Of a stretch of DNA of 64,000 nucleotides, positions 54,979-64,000 are shown in pieces (position 1 is the first letter of the stretch; each line of letters begins with the position of its first letter). Source of the DNA: Rugalucina vietnamica. Taxonomy: Eukaryota; Mollusca; Bivalvia; Lucinida; Lucinidae. The notes beneath the pieces are model-generated. The model did no database searches and was not told the origin of the DNA. It saw only the letters and a list, made by a program, of their open reading frames with translations. The DNA is taken from assembly GCA_964017185.1 (NCBI GenBank), contig OZ024870.1:57476312-57540311 (forward strand). The letters run 5' to 3'. The translations under genes and the position numbers were made by a program.

Positions 54979-57900
54979 TCAGTAATATGGTTCCCAGTTA
55001 CTGCCATCTACAGGTCTTAATACACCGGTAACCAGTAAAACTATGTCAACTATCCACCAGATACCGACGCCACCTAGTGTCAGGAGTTTTCCCACTGCAG
55101 TGCCTGAAAACCACAAACTTTATATAAGTTGCGACGTGAGAAAAACGGTTTTGGGGTTTCCGACCAACTCTGACACAAACCAGCAAGAAGAGTCACAGAA
55201 GAAGGCTAGGAGCTTTAAATTTTGGATTTAAGAAGAAAATGGGTTGAATATCTATAGAGCAAAAAAAAAAAGACACTGATCAGCTGTGAAGTTACTGCAG
55301 CTTTCTGATGCAGCGGTTCAACTATTGAGCATGGATTTGAAAGAAGAGTTCTTTGGATTTTATTACATTCTTTAGTGACAGTCATTAAAATATTGCATGT
55401 TCTCTTCTTGTTGTTTTTTATGCCAAACATGTATTAACTTTTATTGTTATTTTTGTAAAGTTTAATCTGAAGGTCAATTTTGTACTGAGAATCTGTGAGA
55501 TGTTTAAGCAATAGGCAGAAAACAAGAAAGGTGATATTTGAGCCGCGACGCGAGAAAACCGGTTTTCGGGGTTTCCGACCAGGCCTGACACAAACCGGCC
55601 CGTACAGTCACAGAAGCAGGCCAGAACATTGAAATTCTGGTTTTGAGAAGAAGAGTGATTATACTATCTGTGTAGCGAAAACAAAGGCGCTGATCAGCTT
55701 CGCAGTTACTGCGAAGCTGATCTGCGCCTTTGTTTTCGCCTTAGCAAAAATCCGGTTTTCTCATGGCGCGGCTCATTTATCTTTATAACATAACATAAGT
55801 TGATAACATAACATAACATAATACATCCAGCATTTTATAAAATACCACAGAGTTACCTGTATGTCCTAAACAGAACCTGTCCATTCCTAGGAAGCCAAGC
55901 AAAACTGAGTAGATAAGGGTTGTCACAAAATAATGACCTGTATATCTGGAAATAAAATAATAAGTTTGGGTTTAATATTGCACCAACAGCTTAGGGCATA
56001 TGAGGACAAGACCTTGGTTTTATGGTCTCATTGGAAAAACTGGAGAACACAAGATCAAGTCAACTACTCCTGGTCTACCGTACAAGGTGAGTGGCACTTC
56101 TGGAGACTTCTTTTATCATCAGTCATGCCTGTTCATTATGAAAACTTGCCCATGAAATATACAGAGATTATTTTTTTAGAAGCAAAAATTTAAAATTGCA
56201 TTGGAAAAATTTCGATTTTTTTTTTTTTAAATATTTTTGCTCAATACATACATTGTGGGTACTCATTAGGACCACTTGGTGATCAAAAGTAAGAAAATTA
56301 GATACAACCCTTTAAACCCCAGTTCTTATAAATAAAAAATGGGGTTTCAGTGGGTATTTATTTCATGGACATGTTTTCCTGATGTTTTCTGAGAATATTT
56401 CCAGGCTTTAATAAGTCACTCTTCAAACATAGAGAACTCAATACTGAATAATTTTGTATTTTTGAACTGCATGAATAGCAATATAAGGCTCATGATCAGA
56501 AAACCTGCTTCCTACATTATGTGAAAACAAAGATGCATATTGATCTACTCTGCAGTGACTGCAAAGTGCCTTTGTTTTTGCTTCACATAAGTGGCTTCAA
56601 AGTCTTGAAAGACAGTACAATCCTTTTTTTTTTCATAAATTCGAAGTTTCAAGCCTCTAGCCTTCATCTGTGACTGTTCAGGTTGGTTTAAGTTAGACCT
56701 GGTCGGAAATCCTGAAGACATGATTTTCTGTGATTGAATTCATATGAGCCTCGTCACAAGAAAACTGGATTTTCGCCTATGCAAAAACAAAGGTGCAGAT
56801 CAGTTGTGCAGTAACTGCACAGCTGATCTGTGCCTTTGTTTTCCCTACAAGTATAGTAAAATTCATCTTCTACTTAAATCCAAAATTTCAAGCTTCTAGC
56901 CCATTTCTAGCACAACTGGTCAGAAACCCCGAAGACCAGTTTTCCCGTGTGGTGGCTCATTTGTTCAATACTCACTTGATGCAAGGGAAGCCATCTTTAA
57001 GGAATTTCTGTTTGCCGTAACATGTCACACCTTGTAGTGGCTGACACCAGACCTTGGTCCTCTCAACATCTTCATACTTCTCTCCTCCCCACTAGAAATA
57101 TAAAAATATAAGCCTTCGTGTGAGAAAGCAACAAATCGCAATAAAAAGGAAGAGCAATGAAATCATTTATTCTTTATAGTATACAGAGCAGCCATATTTG
57201 GTTTCTGATAAAAGTAGGAGGAACAAACCTTTGTGCAGCCAAATTTGATTCCTGTATCAGGATCGACAGTCTTATTCTCCTTTCTTTCTTCAGGCTCACT
57301 GCAGTTCAGGAATTCTAAAGGTCTGAAACGAAACACAGACTTTGGTTAACAATGGTCATATGTAGACTTGATCTTGGGTTATCATTACGAAAACACTCTC
57401 ATGCAATATACAGATTTTTTTTCAGCTGTAAAAATTGAAAACTTCACCGAAAAATTTTGATATTTTTAATATTTTTGCTCAAAACATACATTATGGGTAC
57501 ATGTTAGAACCGCCTCAGCGAGGCGGTTCTAACGAGAACCCACAATGTATAATTTTGATAAAAAATAAGAAAATTAGGTATACCCCTGCACACCCCAGTT
57601 TTATCATATAAAAGAGGGGTTTCAGGGGGTATTTATTGCAAGGAGGCTGGAGAAGCCCAAGCTCATATGTGTGAGAGAATTTTTATGGCTGGAGTCAAAT
57701 TAAGGCCCAAACAAAGTAAGCAGAAATGTATGCTTGAGCTGTCATTTACACCAGAATGCCTTACTTAACACAGCCCTTTAAGTTCTTTCAAAAACTGTAT
57801 GGGTTTATATCGACAATATTGCTCTTTTAGATACTGTTTCAAACTGCTTTTACTAATTCTGACAATCTCATGACGAACCCATTACATATTTTTAATTCGC

Positions 57901-60628
57901 TTCCATAAATTTAAAGTTTGAGCATGGACTGGGCAATTACCTAATGTAATGCTACCATCATGGTGTAAATTGAACAGCCCACAATGGATGGCTATTCCAT
58001 GAATCAGTTTTTTCGAATCTGAGGGTTTTTAAAAATGCATTTTAAAGAAATCTGGAAATAGCGCCTGCAGAAACTTCGTAAATTGTATTACATGTTGTAA
58101 AATTGCAAGAAGCTCACTTTAGTTTGAGCATCCTGATCATTGAATTTAAACAAAACTGTAAGGATATTTTAAATTGTCCTGTCTGACAAGGGGTTAAGGA
58201 AAGATGTAGAATGAAAGCCATCGAGAACATACGACTATCAAGAATGTATTACGTGACAATGGGGTCTTCTCTCAACAGGGAAATTGGGCAGAATCTCAGG
58301 GTTGCCTCTGTATCTGTATGGCAGTGTGTCATACATACATGTGATGAGTTGAAAATGGGCTTCAAGGAGATTTTTCTTTCATTTCTGACAGGGAGGTTTT
58401 TGAAAAATGTATAGAATATCTACGAAAATTCCTGATCCATTTCAGGGAGACTTTGAATTTTGTTCGAAATATATGTATATTTTAGAAGAATTTCAATCAA
58501 TTTTATAGCTCATTTCCTGGAGCCTCCCAGATGATGAGGGAGGTCTCGCATGTATGGTTGTAGATACCACTGCTGGCTTTTACATGACTGGATAGGGAAA
58601 AGCGCACTTAGTCAAACTGGGTTGCTGATAGTTTGTTTCAACAACCCATTTTTCATGCTTCAACATGTTCACTTCTTCAGCACTGTAGTATACCATGCAC
58701 GAAAGGCCGCAAACTTTTTTGAAAAGCTTAACTTGTTTATTTACTACCATCCGGGTCATTTCGTCCGTGGGTCGTTTCGCCGGGTCGTTTCGCCCTGAGT
58801 CGTTTTGCCCTGGTTTTATGGGTGGGTTGTTTCGCCCTAATTATGTGGGTCGTTTCGCTCGTGAGTTGTTTCGCCGGTAATATGTTTCGCCCATTATTAT
58901 TATTGTAGTTGTTGTTGATGATGTTGATATTATTGATGAGGCTGGTTGGTAGGTAGGTAGGTAGGTAGGTAGGTAGGTAGATGTATCTTGACGTATCTTG
59001 TTAATATAATTATATATTTTAACATTTTATTTTGTGGTATTTCTGGTATTTCGACAGTCAGCTAAACTAATCAAATAATTAACAGAAGTGTGATATTTGT
59101 TCAAGTCAATAACCCATTAATATGTTTAAGCCTTTTATCACACGTAAGGTGACAATAATCGTGTTTGTCAATTAAAGGCGATGTGTGAATGCTTTGTCTT
59201 TGGCGGTGACCAATGTCCGACATTCTTGAAATGTTAAATTGTAAAAGAAGAAAACATGACTCTGATGATAGCGTGCAACCTTAAGCACAAGGGGAAAAAT
59301 GACTCGCGTTCAATGCCGATTAAGGAGCTAGCGTTTTTCGCTGACGTCAAGCGTAGTGGTCAAAACTCACAGACATGTATACGATTACAGCACCAAAAGT
59401 TAGGGTAATTTTTACACAAGTCTGTGCCTATTTACAGTGTATTGTGTTTGAAAACTTTCGAATTTGTTTTATTTTATAAGCAAAAATATAAGTTTTCTTC
59501 ATAAACGTTCAAGTGACGTAATTACCACAGTTTTAGTGCAATTGACAGTCATCTAACAGCGCTTGGGTTTTAGTGTTTCTTTTCAGAAATCATGTTGGAC
59601 CTGGTGAATATTTTTCGTCCTCATTTTGTTGAATTTCTGAAATCATACTGTATGATGTAAATCACTGGCATTGACGTTCCTGATTTGGTATGAAGCAGTC
59701 TGATTGTATTTTTTGTTCGAAGGTATTTTTGCCGAAATATCCTGTATTCTAAAAGAAATTATCATCATCGCAACCAATTTATAGTAAGGCGTTTTCAAAG
59801 TCCATATACAGTGCTCCAGCTAGGATTTGAAAAGGGCAGGGCTGACTGGTTTTGAAAAGGGCACTTTCAGCACATGGCAAGGAGCAAAAAGGGCACTTTC
59901 TGCATGCAGCAACGAGCAAAAAGGGCACTTTTTAGTCCATGAAATACTTAAAAATCCAAAAAGGGTTGAAGAAGTTAACCATGCAGTTATAAGACTGCAA
60001 CTAGAGCTGCACTGTTGGTTACTCCAGCCTTTTAAGTTAAAAAAAACTGTATCTTTCTTAATTTTTGTCAGATTTTTATTATCTTTTTACCAAATTAAAG
60101 GGCAGGGTGCAAACTGCATGAAAAAGGGCACAACAGGGCGCTGGAAAAGGGCAACAGGGTGATGAGCCCTGCTAATTTATTCTAGCTGAAGCACTGGTAT
60201 ATATACCCAAAAGACAGTTATGAATGATCAGCCCAAGATATATCCTTAAGTTATAAATAACAAGTATACTAATACACCAGATTACACATTTGGGCACTGT
60301 AGAAAAATAAGGGCGAAACCACTCACCAAATAGGGGCGAAACGACTCACGGGTGAAACGACCCAGGGCGAAACGGCTCAGGGCGAAATGACTCGGGGGGC
60401 GAAACGACTCAGAGGCGAAACAACTCGCGGACGAAACGACCCAGGACCCCATCACCATATTAGTTTTTCATAAAAGCTATAACTTGTCATTTAAAGTGCT
60501 TACAAATATTCACAGTAGACAAGCGGCGACATCGGTTTATACTGTGTACAGTTTTCAAAGCATTCTTCGGCTTTAGAAAAATACGACAAGAAGAAGAAAA
60601 GGACCAGACTGACAATAAATATATGCAT
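54979..60628 (-). CDS. TM2D2: TM2 domain-containing protein 2 (five exons, 182 aa)
   Basis: Exons on the minus strand: 60628-60504, 57322-57229, 57091-56976, 55945-55857 and 55103-54979 (125+94+116+89+125 = 549 nt, in frame throughout). Acceptors CGTTTCAG, ATTTCTAG, TTTCCAG and TTTTCAG; donors GTAAGC, GTTTGT, GTGAGT and GTAACT. Protein: signal peptide 1-20 ([20 protein letters not shown]), a Cys-rich extracellular part with three N-glycosylation sequons (N26, N48, N58) and CEYLPLEFLNC, then [10 protein letters not shown] and PCIKYTGHY leading into the two-helix TM2 domain (about 113-170). The TM2 domain carries the conserved DRF motif at 134-136, [14 protein letters not shown], and ends [11 protein letters not shown]. 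The HTGTAVGK stretch and SNW end distinguish TM2D2 from TM2D1 and TM2D3. Family members are membrane proteins linked to Notch signalling in flies and to phagocytosis; the molecular role is not settled. Introns are packed with repeats. Confidence 0.94.
55125..55315 (-). mobile_element. Hairpin MITE family B, decayed copy
   Basis: In intron 4 of TM2D2, 20 bp from exon 5. GCGACGTGAGAAAAACGGTT, CTGACACAAACC and AAATTTTGGATTTAAGAAGA are recognisable. The central stem is broken by an A-run. Confidence 0.7.
55540..55774 (-). mobile_element. Hairpin MITE family B, complete copy of a variant subfamily
   Basis: Flanked by ATTT at 55536-55539 and 55775-55778, in TM2D2 intron 4. The ends carry CCGGTTTTCGGGGTTTCC instead of the usual CCAACAATGTGG. 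The central stem GGCGCTGATCAGCTTCGCAG and its mirror is intact. Confidence 0.9.
56134..56385 (+). mobile_element. Hairpin MITE family A, copy in TM2D2 intron 3
   Basis: Starts CATTATGAAAACTTGCCCAT and ends CATGGACATGTTTTCCTGAT, the clearest pair of inverted ends in the family. The centre of the hairpin is largely deleted (ACCACTTGGTGATC). Confidence 0.8.
56510..56740 (+). mobile_element. Hairpin MITE family B, degraded copy
   Basis: GTGAAAACAAAGATGCATAT, CTGCAGTGACTGCAAAG and CAAGCCTCTAGCC are recognisable; the ends are lost. Adjacent to the copy at 56746. Confidence 0.6.
56746..56958 (+). mobile_element. Hairpin MITE family B, copy 13 bp from a splice donor
   Basis: Diverged ends (GAGCCTCGTCACAAGAAAAC; TTTTCCCGTGTGGTGGCTC). 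The central stem GTGCAGATCAGTTGTGCAGT still pairs with its mirror. Flanks are ATAT and ATTT. It ends about 13-17 bp inside intron 3 from the exon 3 donor of TM2D2 (56975-56974). Confidence 0.85.
57383..57645 (+). mobile_element. Hairpin MITE family A, copy near TM2D2 exon 2 acceptor
   Basis: Starts CATTACGAAAACACTCTCAT. The central GAACCGCCTCAGCGAGGCGG palindrome is perfect, with long paired arms. It begins about 60 bp upstream of the exon 2 acceptor (57323). Confidence 0.8.
57646..58752. other. TM2D2 intron 1, no other gene seen
   Basis: AT-rich intronic sequence; a 67-codon frame at 58211-58414 has no recognisable motif. Confidence 0.45.
58753..60442. mobile_element. 1.7-kb element with GGGTCGTTTCGCCC word arrays as inverted ends
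   Basis: The left end (58753-58890) iterates GGGTCGTTTCGCC / GAGTTGTTTCGCC in about 15-bp steps. The right end (60305-60442) holds the complementary words (GGGCGAAACGACTCA and variants). Outermost segments GGGTCATTTCGTCCGTG and its mirror CGCGGACGAAACGACCC form the inverted ends. The interior has a GGTAGGTA microsatellite (58948-58980) and several AAAAGGGCACTTT-type short repeats (59828-60160), but no transposase. It lies within TM2D2 intron 1. Confidence 0.65.
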
Positions 60629-60771
60629 TTTTCCGATTATTTCATTCCATTTTCGTTTTTGTTTATATTTTTATGGAAAGAAACAGAAGTACACCGAATA
60701 ATCCAACCAAGGTCATCAAACGCTTTACAAGTATGCCTAAAAAGGGAATTCATTCATTTCGGAATCAGGAC

Positions 60772-61143
60772 AACTCGCCCCAAAGACAACTCGCCCCAAG
60801 ACAACTCGTCCCATATAAAACTCGCCCCAAGACAAATCGCCCCGCTTTTAGAAGACAACTCTATCTATCTATCTTCATATACTGAGTCGATCACAACTCG
60901 CCCCACTGTCGAATAAAAATAATTGTTAGATCCTTTGGAAGCAGTAAAACATTGAAAGCGAGAAGATGGGCCATATTGTACAATTTCAGGTAAAGAACCT
61001 TCGTCAGTGACCCTTTACAAAACTTGCAGCGAAAGCCAGACATTTTTGCTGCAATTTCAAAAATTTACTACTCGCCCCACTTTTAGAAGACAACTTGTCC
61101 CACTTTAGAAGACAACTCGTCGCGCTTTTGAAGACAAATCTCC
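60772..61143 (+). repeat. ACAACTCGCCCC word arrays
   Basis: 60772-60908: AGACAACTCGCCCCA, AACTCGTCCC and AAATCGCCCC words. 61071-61143: ACTCGCCCCACTTTTAGAAG, ACTTGTCCC and ACTCGTCGCGC words, in the same orientation. Just upstream of TM2D2 exon 1. Similar in design to the GTCAACTCG arrays at 27818 and 33823. Confidence 0.7.
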
Positions 61144-61177
61144 ACTCGTCTTTATCCCTGGTACCTCTCGGTCTATA

Positions 61178-61203
61178 AGTCAACTCAACTCAACTCAACT
61201 CAT
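61178..61203 (+). repeat. (CAACT)n microsatellite
   Basis: About five copies of CAACT following GTCTATAAGT. Confidence 0.85.
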
Positions 61204-62737
61204 TCCCTAATTTTATATAGTAAAACTGGTGTTTACTTAATTTCAAACTTGCGAATGTGACTCACTTCCAACAGGGATTTAAAGCTACACCATTCAACTA
61301 GAAGAGTATTGGACGCACATTCAAAATTCCAATATATCCGTTGTGTTTATGGAATTATGCACAATAGACGGTACTGGTGATTTTTGCAATGCGTCTTGTG
61401 ATTAAATGCCCTATATATAACTTTATCCTAAACAGCCAGGTACTCTTATGCTTGTGAGTGCTATCGCTGGAAATGTATGAATATCGAATCAAATTTATGT
61501 CAGTTATGAAAATATTATTTCAGTGTCATGTGTATCAAAAAATTAAAAGTAAAAAAAAAATCTATATATCTATTTCGATTATCGGCGTAGTATTTTGCTG
61601 TCGTTTTGTAGTATTTGTTTTTGGAGAAGAAATATTTAAGATTTTAAGTAACACTCCACACTTCATTCTTGTCTAAATTTTCACCCTTTTAAACTGTCTG
61701 ATACTAACAGACCATGCACAACCCTGCCTAGAATGTCCGCGAGGGTGTGTGGCAGTATATCATGATGAGAACATGTCTTATATTTGTAAACCAGAATTCT
61801 TATCTTACTGTTATGCACATATTATGCAAATGAACTAATTAACACCTAGAGACTTAAGCTGTATTTACCTGTATTTTGCTCATTTTCTATACTTTTACCA
61901 GATATTCAAAATGTTATTTTTTGGTCAAATTTAACGTTTGAAAAACAAAATTCAATCAATTTTTCCTTATCTTTAAAGCTGTAGCCTTAAATCTTTTGTA
62001 AAATTTAAAAACTAAAATTTTATATATTTTCCATGCTTTTGATAAAGTTATCAGATTATCTTTTAATGACCAAGCAGATATCAGACTCCCACCACCATAG
62101 CATTTTATCGCCATAATTAATACAGGGTGAATCAAAGCCACCTGTTATCAGCAGGAAGCCTCAAAACCGCACTTCCTTATTTATCTAACCCGAGTTAGCA
62201 CCTATTTTCTAGGGTAACCGCACTTAATTTTATAAGAGCATGTTCTCAGCATGTAGAGATAGACATGCTTCGATATTTAAAACTCCCATTAACTTCAACG
62301 GCACGGTTATTGTACATTTGTATCTTTTATTCTATTGATTTATCATAATTGACAAAATAAAATCGTGAAACATAAGCTGTCGTTAGATAAAAACAAATTT
62401 ATCTAGAAAATGTGAACTGAAAATAGTAAGTGAATATATTAGATAAAGTTATCAATTTACATGTAACTCTTTCTCAGAAGCTAATTCAGTTTTCCGAGTG
62501 TAGACAAACCTGGCCAAAATAATTTTTCAGACAGATGGCGGATAATTCGTTTTCAGTGGTTCTTATATTAAGTTAAATTTATTTCAGTTAATCCAGGTTT
62601 GATTTCAGCGTATATTAACAATTTAAGACACATTTTCCCCGCACAAATATGTGTATCAAGTCTGTGTATTTATTGACTCTGAACCCGTGAGTTCACGTGT
62701 AATATTATCGATGACGTCATCGCCATCTTTTGCGTTC
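61204..62737. other. No gene recognised
   Basis: AT-rich sequence upstream of TM2D2. No coding frame, splice-site pair or shared repeat was identified. Regulatory elements cannot be named from sequence alone. Confidence 0.4.
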
Positions 62738-64000
62738 AGTTATTAAAATGATATACCCCTTTGCGAAATAGATTGACAACTTTACTTGTTTTTGAACAAT
62801 CGTCACTGGCAAGAAATGGACAACTGGATGAATTTGTTTATATATAATGTGTTAAGTATGAGCGTTAATATTTACTTTGTATATATAACTTCCAGAGCTT
62901 GTGATGTTATATGCCTAAATTGATTACATAATACTGTATAGACCCAAATTTTAGAGAAAAATTCGCTGATATTCGAGTTTCAAGGATTCCACAAGGAATC
63001 ATGGTTAACGGATTGTAATTATATTTGTAATTTATGAAAGAATAACCATTTTTGTACTAAGGCTGAAAATTTCGTGTCTCGTGGTCACTGTTTACAAAGC
63101 TACACCCTGATTTTCATTCATTGTACATTTTAGAATTTCGTGGTAAAGCGGTTGTTACAATACAGCTGTGTTCAGTTATTAATATACCCATGCGATATTC
63201 AGAAATAAATTGAAAACTCTTCTTGTTTTTTTAACAATCGTCATTGGCGAGAAATGGACAAGTGTAGGAAGTTGTTTATATATTTTGTTAAGTATGAGTG
63301 TAAAGATTTACCCTGTATATAAAACGTCCAGATCGTGTGATGTTTTATGCCTAAATTGATTACATGATATATGGAACCACATTTGTTTTTAACAAAAAAA
63401 AAATCGCGGATTTTCTAGTTTCAAAGATTCCACAACGAACCACGGTTAATTGTTTGTGATTTTGTTTATAATTGACAAAATAATAACCATTTTCGTATTA
63501 AGGCTGAATTTGGTGTCTTTTATGAGCACTATTTACAAAGTTACACCCTGATTTTCATTCATTGTACATTTTAGAATTTCGTGGTAAAGCGGTTGTTACA
63601 ATACAGCTGTGTTCAGTTATTAATATACCCATGCGATATTCAGAAATAAATTGAAAACTCTTCTTGTTTTTGAACAATCGTCATTGGCGAGAAATGGACA
63701 AGTGTAGGAATTTGTTTATATATTTTGCTAAGTATGAGTGTAAAGATTTACCCTGTATATAAAACGTCCAGATCGTGTGATGTTTTATGCCTAAATTGAT
63801 TACATAATATATGGAACCACATTTGTTTTTAACAAAATATTCGCGGATTTTCTAGTTTCAAAGATTCAACAAGGAACCACGGTTAATGGTTTGTGATTTT
63901 GTTTATAATTGACAAAAGAATAACCATTTTCGTATTAAGGCTGAAAATTTGGTGTCTTTTATGAGCACTATTTACAAAGTTACACCCTGATTTTCAATCG
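62738..64000 (+). repeat. About 438-bp tandem repeat, continues past window
   Basis: The marker ACAATCGTCA falls near 62796, 63233 and 63673 (steps of 437 and 440). Units contain GAGAAATGGACAAGTG, ATGCCTAAATTGATTACAT and TTTCGTGGTAAAGCGGTTG. Units 2 and 3 are nearly identical; unit 1 is diverged. The third unit is cut by the window end. Confidence 0.9.

Overview
This is a eukaryotic nuclear window, AT-rich and intron-bearing. It looks like a marine bivalve mollusc, probably a clam-like lineage. That assignment is inferred from a lineage-expanded TRIM-like B-box family, a TM2D2 orthologue with animal-type splice sites, two non-LTR retrotransposons, tRNA-derived SINEs and dense hairpin-type DNA elements; no species-level marker was seen. 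Most of the 64 kb is repeats.

Genes. Three host genes can be reconstructed, all on the minus strand. (1) A three-exon gene of unknown function (20912-20531, 19251-19030, 11466-10844; 408 aa) whose last codons and stop lie inside a miniature element. (2) A TRIM-like B-box/coiled-coil protein (36768-34837, 643 aa), with the 3' end of a close paralogue at 1-396 on the plus strand. (3) TM2D2 in five exons (60628-54979, 182 aa, all splice phases consistent). A RecQ-type helicase fragment lies at 25390-25881. Two LINE pseudogenes occupy 27.9-31.0 kb and 37.7-43.6 kb; the second has a repeated octamer 3' tail and only a few disabling changes.

Region by region. 0-3 kb: TRIM paralogue tail and flank, also found at 48.3-50.1 kb (partly inverted) and 34.5-34.8 kb. 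3-8.7 kb: a nest of inverted-repeat elements containing a 1193-bp foldback insertion with a TA duplication. 8.9-20.9 kb: the three-exon gene, with intron 2 packed with elements. 21-27.8 kb: a CG-rich TIR element, hairpin repeats, the RecQ fragment and low complexity. 27.8-34.4 kb: LINE 1 and two word arrays. 34.5-36.8 kb: TRIM gene. 37-46.5 kb: LINE 2 and small elements. 46.9-48.2 kb: a TIR-bounded word array. 48.3-54.7 kb: duplicated segments, a 147-bp tandem array and small elements. 55-60.6 kb: TM2D2 with repeat-filled introns. 60.7-64 kb: word arrays and a 438-bp tandem repeat that runs off the window.

The most unusual pattern is a class of arrays built from short words, often palindromic cores (GGTTAACC, GGTGCACC, TAAACCTGGTTTA, ACATATGT) spaced at about 20 bp and permuted rather than simply repeated. 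Two of them are bounded by terminal inverted repeats next to TA dinucleotides. They look like non-autonomous mobile elements made almost entirely of protein-binding-like sites. I do not recognise this class as a described family.
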